The notes under the pieces are model-generated. The model saw nothing but the letters and a program-made list of their open reading frames with translations, was not told the origin of the DNA and did not search any database. A program made the position numbers and the translations under genes. Shown here piece by piece: positions 1 to 8,799 of a stretch of DNA of 56,238 nucleotides. Source of the DNA: UBA2357 sp041678045 (GTDB taxonomy: Bacteria; Pseudomonadota; Gammaproteobacteria; Burkholderiales; Rhodocyclaceae); NCBI GenBank assembly GCA_041678045.1, contig JBAYOV010000023.1, positions 1 to 56,238 on the forward strand, in the 5' to 3' direction. Positions within the stretch are counted from its first letter, which is position 1, and every line of letters begins with the position of its first letter.

Positions 1-2
1 GG

Positions 3-95
3 ATGAGCCCCAGGCATCGCGACGCCCGGACGCTGGAGGACGAGGTCGGCGAGATTCTGGACAATGTGGGTTCGCGGTACAAAATGGCCTTCTAA
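3..95 (+). CDS. C-terminal end of an unidentified protein (or a 30-residue ORF)
   Basis: An open frame runs from the window edge to a TAA at 93-95 and ends in SRYKMAF. It has an ATG at position 3 but may begin left of the window. The segment LEDEVGEILDNVG looks like an amphipathic helix. I do not recognise the family. It converges on the truncated YoeB gene, so it may belong to the DNA that replaced the toxin's 3' end. Confidence is low that it is a complete gene. Confidence 0.25.
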   Translation: MSPRHRDARTLEDEVGEILDNVGSRYKMAF

Positions 96-120
96 TGTTA
101 ATGGACTTTGCGTGAATGGC

Positions 121-333
121 TTAGACCAAGCGATCTTTCTGCGATATGCGCTTTGACCATAAACCAGCCAGGTTGTGCTTAAGGGCTTCAGGCTTGCCAG
201 GGCCTGAAGCGGGATCGCCGGAGCGGAGCATCTCTTTCAAAAGCTTGCACAGGGCCTTGTGGAGTTTTTTGTCTTTCTCGCGCATCGTTTCATAGGCTTC
301 CCATGTAGTGCCTTCAAATACCAGTGATCTCAT
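121..333 (-). pseudogene. yoeB: Truncated YoeB-type mRNA interferase
   Basis: The 70 residues match the N-terminal part of YoeB/Txe toxins: an early W, the segment GKPEALKHNLAGLWSKRI, and RISQKDRLV. YoeB (about 84 residues) normally continues after RLVY to a C-terminal RYHY-like end that carries catalytic His and Tyr. Here the frame stops directly after DRLV, and no frame downstream encodes that tail. The toxin is therefore probably inactive. The gene overlaps the 3' end of the upstream antitoxin gene by 20 bases, as usual for yefM-yoeB. The truncation suggests a recombination junction near position 120. Confidence 0.75.
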
Positions 334-586
334 TCAGCTCTTCTTTTGTTGGCGCGTAGCCCTGGCCTTGGGAGTGTGTATTGAGCGATGCTGAAATTTG
401 CTGCATCAGGTTTTTGTTTTGGAGGACGTAAAGCGTTTCTTGTTCTCTTTCCCAGTCATCTGCACTAATGACAACAAAGGCTTCACCTGCGCGGCGTGTT
501 ACTTTGAGTGGTTCATGCTGGTTAATGACTTGTTCAACAAGGCATTTCAGGTTGTCTCTGAACTTGTTGACGCTGATGGTATCCAT
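314..586 (-). CDS. yefM: YefM/Phd-family antitoxin
   Basis: This 90-residue protein begins MDTISVNKFRDNLK and contains VTRRAGEAFVVISADDWE, the typical N-terminal DNA-binding fold of Phd/YefM antitoxins. The C-terminal tail should wrap the partner toxin. It is the first gene of the module and normally represses its own promoter. A perfect inverted repeat lies 16 bases upstream of the ATG. Because the toxin gene is cut short, this may be a relic or a free antitoxin able to neutralise related toxins. Confidence 0.85.
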   Translation of the reverse strand: MDTISVNKFRDNLKCLVEQVINQHEPLKVTRRAGEAFVVISADDWEREQETLYVLQNKNLMQQISASLNTHSQGQGYAPTKEELNEITGI

Positions 587-601
587 AGTGTTGCACCTTT
601 A

Positions 602-620
602 TGTACGGCATTTCCGTACA
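602..620. promoter_or_regulatory. Palindromic operator of the yefM-yoeB module
   Basis: TGTACGG (602-608) and CCGTACA (614-620) form a perfect 7-base inverted repeat with a 5-base spacer, 16 bases upstream of the yefM ATG. YefM-YoeB complexes are known to bind palindromes with a TGTACA-like core. A TATATT on the minus strand at 622-627 could be the -10 element. Confidence 0.6.
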
Positions 621-795
621 AATATAGCAGGCTTGCCCTAACAAGGCCAAGAACGGCGACGCCTTTTTCGTCCCGGCTTTGCCTTCACTAAGCTGCCAGG
701 CCGTTGCCAGAAAGGTTCTCCACATAAAGCGGCCTTCAGTCCTCATGTTCCCGGGGCCCCTTCAGGGAACCGCAGGAAAACTTCTTGTGAGCGGC

Positions 796-2751
796 TTACA
801 GCGGCCATACCCACAGCAACATGGGCAGGCTGACGGCCACCACCAGCAGTTCCAGCGGCAGGCCCAGCTGCCAGTAGTCGCCGAAGCGAAAGCCCCCGGG
901 GCCCAGGATCAGGGTGTTGTTCTGATGCCCGATGGGGGTCAGGAAAGCGCATGAGGCGCCGATGGCCACCGCCATGAGGAAGGCGTCGGCACTGGCGCCG
1001 AGCTGGGTGGCGGTGCTGATGGCAATCGGGCACATCACCGCAGCGGTGGCCGCGTTGTTCATGAAGTCGGACAGCATCATGGTGACGATCAGCACCAGCG
1101 CGAGGGCGACCACCGCCTCACCGCGGGCCACGTCTTCGAGCAGCGCACGTGCCAGCAGGTCGGCGGTGCCGCTGGTCGCCAGCGCATCGGCCACCGGCAT
1201 GAGGGCCGCGAGCAGGACCACCACCGGCCAGTCGATGGCCTCATACACCCGACGCAGCGGGACGATGCGCATCGCCATGAACACCAGCACGCCGCTGGCA
1301 AAGGCAATGGCCGCCGGCAGCAGGCCCAGCGCGGCGCCGGCCACGGCCGCGAGCATCACGCCGCCGGCCAGCATGGCCCGCTTGGGATCGGGCAGGCGGA
1401 TGTCACGCGGGGCCAGCGGTACGCAGCCGTATTCGCTGGCAAAGGCGGCCAGTGCAGCCTCCGGCCCTTGCATCAGCAGCACATCGCCGGCATCCACCCG
1501 GGTGGTGCGCAGGCGTCGCACGCTGCGGCGCCCCTGACGGGAAATGGCCAGCAGGTTGAGTCCGAAGCGGGTGCGCAGTTCGATGTCGGTGGCCGAACGC
1601 CCGACCATGGCCCCGGCCGGCCTGGCCACCAGCTCCCGGATGACGATTTCCTCGTGTTCGCTCCCGTCATGCGAATCGGCAGTTTCGCTGTCCTCGGTCG
1701 CTGCGTCGTTGCGGGTCGAGGGGCTGTCGGTGGACGCGTCTGCCGGGGCGGTGCGCCGGACGCTCCGGGCGTGACCGTTGGCGGTGGCTTGTGGGGTTTG
1801 AGTGGCGTTGGCGGGGGGGCTGGCTTCGTCTTCTTCCGTGGCCGTCTGTGGGGGGCTGGCGGGTACGGCCTCCTCCAGCGCCAGACCGAGCGAGGACAGG
1901 GCGGTGGCCAGCGATTCGGGCTCGGCCTCGATCACCAGAATGTCGCCCGCACGCAGCAGGTGACGGCGATGTGGGGCGGACAGCCGCATGTTCTCGCGCA
2001 CCAGCCCGATGATCTGGGCGTCGGCGCTTTCGAGCATGCGCTCGACCACGGCGAGCCGCTTGTTCGCGGCCTTGCCGCCTTCGGTGATGCGCACCTCGGT
2101 GAAGTATTTCCCGGTGTCGAAGCTCCCACTGTCCGCATGTTCGCGGGTGGGTACGATGCGCCAGCCGACGAACGCGATGAACAGCACGCCGGCGGTGGCC
2201 ACGGAGAGGCCGACCGGGGTGAAGTCGAACATCGCGAAACTGCCCGTGCCGGACTGCTCCCGAAAACCGGACACGATCAGGTTGGGCGGGGTGCCGATCA
2301 TCGTCACCATGCCGCCCAGGATCGTGCCGAAGGCCAGGGGCATCAGCATTTTACCGGGGGGCAGTCGGTGACGGCTGGCCAGTTGCAGGGCCACCGGCAT
2401 GAGCAGGGCGAGGGCGCCCACATTGTTCATGAAGGCCGACAGCCCGGCACCGACGCCGGTCAGCGCAGCCAGCGTGGCCACTGGCCCGGCGCCGGCCGGC
2501 AGCAGGCGGCGGGTGAGCGCATCCACGGCGCCGGTTTCCTGCAGCCCCAGGCTGAGCACCAGCACGCAGGCCACGGTGATCACCGCCGGATGGCCGAAAC
2601 CGGCAAAGGCCAGTTCGGCCGGCACCAGGCCGCTGAACACGCAGGCCAGCAGGGCGCCCCCGGCCACGATGTCGTGTCGCCAGCGCCCCCACAGGAACAG
2701 GGCCATGGTGGTGAGGAGGATCAGGGTGATGGCAATCTGGGCGGTCGACAC
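796..2751 (-). CDS. SLC13/DASS-type permease with two RCK_C (TrkA-C) domains
   Basis: A 651-residue inner-membrane transporter. The N-terminal half (about 1-200) and C-terminal half (about 455-651) are hydrophobic. Each carries the repeat signature of the family: SAFMNNVGALALLMP near 105 and SDFMNNAATAAVMCP in the second half, with GTPPNLIV and LTPIGHQNN as the paired re-entrant motifs. Two cytosolic RCK_C domains lie between them (about 205-290 and 365-445). They are separated by a hydrophilic Ala/Thr/Asp/Glu-rich stretch of about 80 residues that looks like an unstructured insert. Related proteins move dicarboxylates or sulfate with sodium; the substrate cannot be read here. An inverted repeat about 25-50 bases past the stop (GTTCCC/GGGAAC) may terminate transcription. 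Confidence 0.88.
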   Translation of the reverse strand: MSTAQIAITLILLTTMALFLWGRWRHDIVAGGALLACVFSGLVPAELAFAGFGHPAVITVACVLVLSLGLQETGAVDALTRRLLPAGAGPVATLAALTGVGAGLSAFMNNVGALALLMPVALQLASRHRLPPGKMLMPLAFGTILGGMVTMIGTPPNLIVSGFREQSGTGSFAMFDFTPVGLSVATAGVLFIAFVGWRIVPTREHADSGSFDTGKYFTEVRITEGGKAANKRLAVVERMLESADAQIIGLVRENMRLSAPHRRHLLRAGDILVIEAEPESLATALSSLGLALEEAVPASPPQTATEEDEASPPANATQTPQATANGHARSVRRTAPADASTDSPSTRNDAATEDSETADSHDGSEHEEIVIRELVARPAGAMVGRSATDIELRTRFGLNLLAISRQGRRSVRRLRTTRVDAGDVLLMQGPEAALAAFASEYGCVPLAPRDIRLPDPKRAMLAGGVMLAAVAGAALGLLPAAIAFASGVLVFMAMRIVPLRRVYEAIDWPVVVLLAALMPVADALATSGTADLLARALLEDVARGEAVVALALVLIVTMMLSDFMNNAATAAVMCPIAISTATQLGASADAFLMAVAIGASCAFLTPIGHQNNTLILGPGGFRFGDYWQLGLPLELLVVAVSLPMLLWVWPL

Positions 2752-2848
2752 GGTGCCGGTTTCCGGAGACTCAGCAAGGCTGGAAGTCTCTCATTCCCGG
2801 GGCGCCGCGAGAAGGTGCAGCAGGCAGGGGACGGCGCAGGCACGCCGC

Positions 2849-3427
2849 TCAGGCGGCGGCCAGCTTGTCGCGCAGGATGTCCAGGCGGGGCAGGTGTTCT
2901 TCCGGTACGGTAACCTGCAGTTGCTGGTGGACCTTGTCGGCATAGGCCCGGCCGGAATAGGCATCGATGAAGTGCAGTGCCTTGAGTACGGCCTCGATCA
3001 CCTCGTCCGCACTGCGGCTGGTGTGAATCGCCAGACGATGCGCTGCCGCGTCCGGGCTGCGCACCAGATGCAGGATGTCGATCATGTACAGCTTGGTGGC
3101 GGCCAGTGAGCGGCGGCTGCGGGTGAGCACGGCCTCTTCGCCGGGGGCGTGTTGTGGCGGCGTGGGCGGCTGGGTCGTGACTGGGCCAGGCACCGGGGCC
3201 TGCGTTTGCGTGACCGGGGCGGCGTGCACTTCGGATGCGATGAGATAGCCTTCGGCCAACAGCCTGTTGAGGGTGTGCTGGGTGTCGTCGCCGGTGAGGC
3301 AGGCCAGGTCGCTCGTGGTGAGCTTGCCATCGGCGAGGATGATGAGCCGCCGTTCGCGCGCGTTGAGCTGGCTGCAGCGGGTGTGGATGGCCTCCCGGCC
3401 CTTGGCGGTTTTCTGCAGGATCATCAT
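2849..3427 (-). CDS. Hypothetical protein with N-terminal winged-helix-like region
   Basis: A 192-residue protein with no signal peptide or membrane segment. Residues about 1-65 (LNARERRLIILADGKLTTSDLACLTG, then LLAEGYLI) look like a small helix-turn-helix or winged-helix domain. A Pro/Gln/Thr-rich linker follows at about 70-95. The helical C-terminal domain contains TKLYMIDILHLVR and the ending LPRLDILRDKLAAA. It lies 97 bases upstream of the SLC13-type permease on the same strand and could be cotranscribed with it. I cannot name a family with confidence. Confidence 0.65.
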   Translation of the reverse strand: MMILQKTAKGREAIHTRCSQLNARERRLIILADGKLTTSDLACLTGDDTQHTLNRLLAEGYLIASEVHAAPVTQTQAPVPGPVTTQPPTPPQHAPGEEAVLTRSRRSLAATKLYMIDILHLVRSPDAAAHRLAIHTSRSADEVIEAVLKALHFIDAYSGRAYADKVHQQLQVTVPEEHLPRLDILRDKLAAA

Positions 3428-3664
3428 GATGTGGGCACTCCCTTGTCCGGTGGGAAGGTTCGCAGTGCGGGCGTGGTGGCCTGCCGGCGAGCGGAGTCGG
3501 CTGCTCGGTGCGTGGCAGAGTAGCCGACAACAATGACGTTGCTGTTAAACGGCCCTGCCCGGGTGGGGAGAAGTGGCCCGCCGCCCGGGCGTTCACCGCC
3601 ATGTAACGCGGGTCGTGCACCATGCCTGTCCGGAATCCCGGTTCGTGTATGGAGCGTGGCCAGA

Positions 3665-5566
3665 ATGGGTTTGATGACAGCATTGAGGCGCCCTGCGGAG
3701 GGGTTGCCCGAGCGGGAACAGACGATGCTCAGGGTGGTGCCCGAATGGCGTACTGCGCAGGATGAGGCGCTGGTGGGCGAGCTGCGCTCGATTCTGGAGC
3801 GACGGCAGCTGAGTTTTGTGTTCCAGCCCATCGTGTCGATGAAAAGTGCCGAGATTTTTGGCTACGAAGCCCTGATGCGTCCGCCCCACGATTCGGTGCT
3901 GGCCCATCCCGAGGCCCTGCTGCAGGTGGCACGCCGCGATGGCTGCGTGATCGAGGTGGAGCTCATGGCGGTGCTCGGCGCCATCGCTGCCTTTGGCCGT
4001 CGCCCGCTGGGCGGCAAGCTGTTCCTGAACCTGGGCGCGCGGGCGTTGGATGCGCTGGCGGCCGACCGGGGTTCGCGCTTGTCACGTGCGCTGGTCGAGG
4101 CGCGCATTGCCCCGTCGCGGCTGATGCTGGAGCTGACCGAGCACGAGCGGGTGGAAGACCCGGACAGTCTCGCCGGCGCGCTGGAGGTGTTTTCCAGCCT
4201 GGGCATCGGTCTGGTGCTGGATGACTTTGGCGACGGGCGTTCCAGTCTGCGCCTGTGGGCACAACTGCAGCCGGTGATCGTGAAGATCGACAAATACTTC
4301 ACCCGGGGCATTCACCGCGACAGCCGCAAGGTGGATGCCTTGCGCACCATCCTCACCCTGGCCGAGCGTTTTGGCGCGCTGGTGGTGGCCGAAGGCGTGG
4401 AAGAGGTCGCCGAGCTGGTGGTGCTGCGCGACCTGGGGTGTGGTTATGTGCAGGGTTATCTGCTCGGCCGGCCCGAGTCCGAGCCGGTCACTGCCGTGTC
4501 GGCGGAGGTGGCGGGGGTGCTGGCCTCATCGAAGATTGCGGTGCTGCCCAATTCGCCACCGCGCCCCGACATTGCCCAGACCGTCGGCCGCCTGAGCGTG
4601 CCCGCCCCGACGGTGACGCCCACCACCCCGAATGACGAGGTGCGCCGCCTGTTCAATGCGCACCCCGACCTGCATGCGGTGGCCGTGGTGGTGGATGACG
4701 ATTACCCGGTCGGGCTGATCAACCGTCGCAGCTTCATGGACAAGTATGCCCAGCCCTTCTATCACGAACTGCACGGGCGACGCCCCTGCGAGCGGCTGAT
4801 GAGCCCCGGGCCGTTCCGGGTGGAGGCTTCGGTGCCGCTCGACTCCATGGTGCACATGCTGGCGGGGGAAGATCAGCGCTACCTGTTCGAGGGCTTCATC
4901 GTGACCGAAGGCGGTCGCTACGCGGGCATCGCCACCGGCCAGAGCCTGGTGCGGGCGGTGACCGAACGGCGCATCGAGGCGGCCCGTCATGCCAATCCGC
5001 TCACCCTGCTGCCGGGCAACATCCCGATCACCGAGCACATCCGCCGCCTGATCGAGTCCGGCGCGTCGTTTGCCGCTGTGTATTTCGATCTCAACAACTT
5101 CAAGCCCTTCAACGATTTGTACGGATACTGGCGGGGCGACGAGATGATCAAGCTGGTGGCGATGATGCTGCTGGAGCAGTGCGACCCGGCTGCCGACTTC
5201 GTGGGCCATGTGGGGGGCGACGACTTTGTGGTGCTGTTCCAGAGCGACGACTGGGACGAGCGCACCCGCCGCATCGTGGAAGGCTTCAACGAACGGGCAC
5301 GCACCCTGTTCAGCGATGAGGACCTGGTGCGGGGCGGCTTTGAAAGCGAGGATCGCCAGGGCTTTACCCGCCTTTTTCCGCTCACCACGGTGGCGGCCGG
5401 CGCCGTGCTGGTGGGGCCGGGCAGCTTCCGTTCGCCGGAAGACGTGGCCAGCGCGGCCGCCGAGGCGAAGAAGCTGGCGAAACAGAGCGTGTCGGGCATT
5501 CACCATCAGTCCAGCCCGCATGCGATGCCTCTGTCCGGCGCGCCGGGCTGTCTGGCGCGTGCCTGA
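3665..5566 (+). CDS. EAL - CBS pair - GGDEF-like c-di-GMP protein
   Basis: About 633 residues. The EAL domain (about 40-290) has the full catalytic set visible: EALMRP, LFLNLG, LMLELTEHE, VLDDFGDGRSSL, VKIDK, VVAEGVEE and VQGYLLGRP. It is therefore probably an active c-di-GMP phosphodiesterase. A CBS-like pair (about 325-460) precedes a C-terminal GGDEF-fold domain whose signature is GGDDF, so cyclase activity is doubtful. There is no membrane segment, so it acts in the cytosol. The start is uncertain: ATG 3665 follows GGAG, but 3674 and 3725 are possible, and an open frame extends back to 3533. It is divergent from the gene ending at 3427. Confidence 0.85.
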   Translation: MGLMTALRRPAEGLPEREQTMLRVVPEWRTAQDEALVGELRSILERRQLSFVFQPIVSMKSAEIFGYEALMRPPHDSVLAHPEALLQVARRDGCVIEVELMAVLGAIAAFGRRPLGGKLFLNLGARALDALAADRGSRLSRALVEARIAPSRLMLELTEHERVEDPDSLAGALEVFSSLGIGLVLDDFGDGRSSLRLWAQLQPVIVKIDKYFTRGIHRDSRKVDALRTILTLAERFGALVVAEGVEEVAELVVLRDLGCGYVQGYLLGRPESEPVTAVSAEVAGVLASSKIAVLPNSPPRPDIAQTVGRLSVPAPTVTPTTPNDEVRRLFNAHPDLHAVAVVVDDDYPVGLINRRSFMDKYAQPFYHELHGRRPCERLMSPGPFRVEASVPLDSMVHMLAGEDQRYLFEGFIVTEGGRYAGIATGQSLVRAVTERRIEAARHANPLTLLPGNIPITEHIRRLIESGASFAAVYFDLNNFKPFNDLYGYWRGDEMIKLVAMMLLEQCDPAADFVGHVGGDDFVVLFQSDDWDERTRRIVEGFNERARTLFSDEDLVRGGFESEDRQGFTRLFPLTTVAAGAVLVGPGSFRSPEDVASAAAEAKKLAKQSVSGIHHQSSPHAMPLSGAPGCLARA

Positions 5567-5706
5567 GGCCCCCGTCGTGCGGCAGTGGGGAAGGGGGCCG
5601 GCACGGTCATAGTACGCACTCGACCTGCGATCGTCTTACAATCCTGAGCAGAGGCCCGTGAGTATGCGTTGGCGGGCGGTGCGTTCTGGCGGGGCAGGAG
5701 GCGGAC

Positions 5707-6618
5707 ATGAGACGGGTGACGCATGCGGGGATGGCCGTGCTGCTGGTCTGCCTGATGCTGGCCTGTGGCGATCCCGGACCGCCGCAAGGGCCGGTGTACA
5801 GCGATGTGCCGGTGCAGGGCGCCGCCTGGCAAAGTCTGCGGCTGGCGGTGCATCCCCTGCACAACCCGCAGAAACTGCTGCAGGCCTACGGCCCGCTTGC
5901 GGATTACCTGAATGCCCGGCTCGACGGCGTGCGCATCGAGATCGAAGCCTCCAACAGCTACGCCCATTTCGAAACCAAGTACCGGGCCGGCGAGCCGGAC
6001 CTGATCCTGCCCAACCCCTATCAGACCATACAGGCCCTGGGCCAGGGCTACCGGGTGATTGCCGAGGCGGGCGACAGCGAAGACTTTCGCGGCCTGTTCA
6101 TCGTGCGACGCGATGCGGGCATCCACCTGCCGGCCGACCTGCGCGGGCTGCTGCTGGCCTACCCCTCGCCGACTGCGCTGGCCGCCGCGATGATGCCCAA
6201 GCTGTGGCTGGCCCGGCAGGGGGTCGATCTGCAGGACGAGGTCGGGCACCGCTATGTCGGCTCGCAGGAGTCGGCCATCCTCAGCGTGTACCGGGGCGAG
6301 GCGGCTGTCGGGGTGACCTGGCCACCGCCGTGGCGGGCTTTTCAGGCGAGTCACCCCGAAGCGGCGAGTGAGTTGACCCCCCTGTGGATGACCGAGCCGC
6401 TGATCAACAACTCGGTGATGGTCTCTCCCCGCGTCTCCCCCGCGCTGGCCGCGCAGCTGCAGGCGCTGCTGCTCGACATGCACGCGCACCCGGATGGACA
6501 GGCGGCGCTGGCCGGCATGCAGACGGCGCGCTTCCATCCGGCCGACGATGAGCGCTACCGGCAGGTGGTGGGCGCCTTTCTCGCGGACTACATGATGCGG
6601 GTCGGAGCGCTGCCATGA
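5707..6618 (+). CDS. PhnD-like phosphate/phosphonate-type substrate-binding lipoprotein
   Basis: This 303-residue protein starts with a lipoprotein signal peptide (lipobox LMLAC, residues about 16-20), so it is probably anchored in the periplasm. The body resembles PhnD/PtxB-type binding proteins: LRLAVHPLHNPQKLLQAYGPLADYLN, FETKYRAGEPDLILPNPY and the later VGSQESAILSVYRGEAAVGVTW. AGGAGG lies 5 bases before the ATG. No transporter permease or ATPase follows. Instead its stop overlaps the start of a membrane diguanylate cyclase by 4 bases (ATGA). This suggests that the protein senses a ligand and controls the cyclase rather than feeding uptake (inference). Confidence 0.85.
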   Translation: MRRVTHAGMAVLLVCLMLACGDPGPPQGPVYSDVPVQGAAWQSLRLAVHPLHNPQKLLQAYGPLADYLNARLDGVRIEIEASNSYAHFETKYRAGEPDLILPNPYQTIQALGQGYRVIAEAGDSEDFRGLFIVRRDAGIHLPADLRGLLLAYPSPTALAAAMMPKLWLARQGVDLQDEVGHRYVGSQESAILSVYRGEAAVGVTWPPPWRAFQASHPEAASELTPLWMTEPLINNSVMVSPRVSPALAAQLQALLLDMHAHPDGQAALAGMQTARFHPADDERYRQVVGAFLADYMMRVGALP

Positions 6619-8600
6619 GTGCGGGGGGGCTGCGCCGGTTTCTCTTCGGCAGCCTGCGCCGGCAGCTCGTGCTGGGCATTGCGGCGGTGCATGCAGTGCT
6701 GATGACGGTGTTCGTGGCAGACCTCGTCCTGCAGCAACGGGACATGCTGGAGGCGCGGCAGGTGGATGAGGCACGCACGCTGGCCAGATCGTTGGCGCTG
6801 TCGTCGTCGGCCTGGCTGCTCAGCCGCGACCTGGCCGGCCTGGGGGAGTTGCTCGATGTGAAGCGCAGCTCCGAGTCGGTCGAATATGCGATGCTCACCG
6901 ATGCCGACGGACGCATCCTGGCGCATACCGAGCGACAGCGCATCGGCCAGTATCTTGCCGACCTGCCCGCCGTACCCGCTGGAGCCGATGCCGGCGTCAG
7001 GGTGCTCAGTCGCAGCCTGGCGCTGGTCGATGTGCTTGCCCCGGTGCGTGCCGGCGAGCGCCATGTGGGCTGGGTACGGGTGGGGGTGGGGTCGGCCAAC
7101 GCCGCCGAGCGCATGAGCCAGGCCATGCGCAAGGGCGTGCTGTACACCCTGGTGGCAATCCTGCTTGGCGTGCTGGCCGCGATTTTCATGGCGAACCGTC
7201 TGACCGCCCGTCTGGCCAGCATCGGCGAGACGGCCAGGGCCGTATCTGCAGGGCGATACGATGCCCGTGCGCCGGAAGCCGGCTGGGATGAAACCGCCGT
7301 CGTGGCGTGTGGTTTCAATGCGATGCTCGAAACCCTGGTTGCCGAGCGCGCGAACCTGCACACCCTGATCGAAACCGTGCCCGACATGGTGTGGAGCAAG
7401 GATGTGTACGGCGTGTATCTGAACTGCAATCGCATGGTCGAGCGCATGCTGGGGCGGGATCGCGCCGCAATCATCGGATGCCGTGACGAGGACTTGCTGC
7501 CGGCCGAGCTGGCCAGCGGGTACCGCGAATGGGACCGGCGTGTGATCGAGAGCGGCCAGCCGCACACCTGCGAGGAGTGGGTCGTGTTCAAGGATACCGG
7601 GCAGCGGGTGCTGCTCGAGACGGTGAAAGTGCCGCTGTTCGGCGAAGGCGGGCGTCTGATCGGCGTGCTCGGGGTGGCCCGCGACATCACCGAGCGCAAG
7701 CGCATCGAGACGCGCCTGCATCTGCTGGCCAGCGTGTTTACCGCAAGCCGCGAGGGCGTGCTGATCAGCGATGCGGAAAACCGGATTCTCGATGTGAACC
7801 CCGCCTTCACCGAGGTGACCGGCTATTCGCGGGAAGATGTGCTGGGCCAGAATCCACGCATTCTGTCCTCGGGGCGGCACGATCCGGAGTTCTATCAGCG
7901 CATGTGGCAGGCCCTGCACGAGCAGGGGGCCTGGCGTGGCGAGGTCTGGAATCGCAACAAGCAGGGACATATCTTCCCGGAGCACCTGTCGATCACCACG
8001 GTGCATGACGACGCCGGACGCCTGACCCACTACGTGGCGCTGATGACCGACATCTCGCAGATCAAGGCGCATGAACAGGAGCTCGACCGGATGGCGCATT
8101 ACGACCCGCTCACCGGTCTGTTCAACCGCCGTTTGCTGGGCGAGCGCATCCGTCAGGCGATGGAGCATGCGCTGCACAGCGGCGTGCCGTTCGCCCTGAT
8201 GCTGATGGACCTGGACGGATTCAAGCCGGTGAACGACCGCTATGGTCACGATGCGGGGGATCTGGTGCTCAAAGAGGTGGGCAAGCGCCTGCGCAGGCGC
8301 TTGCGGGCAGGCGATACGGCGGCACGCCTGGGGGGCGACGAGTTTGTGCTGGTGCTGCAGGGCATTGGGACGGTAGACGAGTGTGCACATGTGTTCGACC
8401 GTCTGCTGCACGAGACGGCCGAACCCATCCCCCTGTCGGTGGGCACGGTATCGGTCAGTGCCAGCCTGGGGGCAACCCTGTTCCCGCATGACGAAGCGGA
8501 GCCGGACGACCTGCTGCGCCATGCCGATCAGGCGATGTATGCGGCCAAGCAGGCGGGCAGGAACTGCTGGCGCATCTTCGACCCCGAGACCTCTGCCTGA
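6615..8600 (+). CDS. Membrane HAMP-PAS-PAS-GGDEF diguanylate cyclase
   Basis: A 661-residue inner-membrane protein. One membrane segment at about 15-38 and another at about 175-197 bracket a periplasmic region of roughly 135 residues. A HAMP-like stretch follows (NRLTARLASIGETARAVSAGRYD), then a PAS domain (NLHTLIETVPDMVWSKD to GVARDITERK), a second PAS (FTASREGVLISDAENRIL to MTDISQIKA) and a GGDEF domain with an intact GGDEF motif and DPLTGLFNRR. It should make c-di-GMP. Translation is coupled to the PhnD-like lipoprotein upstream, the likely periplasmic partner. The NspS-MbaA pair of Vibrio is a known precedent for a binding protein controlling a GGDEF-type membrane protein. Confidence 0.9.
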   Translation: MSAGGLRRFLFGSLRRQLVLGIAAVHAVLMTVFVADLVLQQRDMLEARQVDEARTLARSLALSSSAWLLSRDLAGLGELLDVKRSSESVEYAMLTDADGRILAHTERQRIGQYLADLPAVPAGADAGVRVLSRSLALVDVLAPVRAGERHVGWVRVGVGSANAAERMSQAMRKGVLYTLVAILLGVLAAIFMANRLTARLASIGETARAVSAGRYDARAPEAGWDETAVVACGFNAMLETLVAERANLHTLIETVPDMVWSKDVYGVYLNCNRMVERMLGRDRAAIIGCRDEDLLPAELASGYREWDRRVIESGQPHTCEEWVVFKDTGQRVLLETVKVPLFGEGGRLIGVLGVARDITERKRIETRLHLLASVFTASREGVLISDAENRILDVNPAFTEVTGYSREDVLGQNPRILSSGRHDPEFYQRMWQALHEQGAWRGEVWNRNKQGHIFPEHLSITTVHDDAGRLTHYVALMTDISQIKAHEQELDRMAHYDPLTGLFNRRLLGERIRQAMEHALHSGVPFALMLMDLDGFKPVNDRYGHDAGDLVLKEVGKRLRRRLRAGDTAARLGGDEFVLVLQGIGTVDECAHVFDRLLHETAEPIPLSVGTVSVSASLGATLFPHDEAEPDDLLRHADQAMYAAKQAGRNCWRIFDPETSA

Positions 8601-8799
8601 CCGGAGATCATGCGGGATAGCGTGGGGTAAGGGGCATTGACAGTTTGGCCGGGCGGGCGGAAAGTACAACTTTGGTTGTAGTGTGACCTTGCTTCCACTG
8701 GCCGTGTTGCCTGCTTCTGTCCGGGAGCGTGACGGCACGCTTTGCAGGAAAGGCGGCGCCGCGCGAGTACAACGAATGCCATCGGGTGGGTCGATCCGG

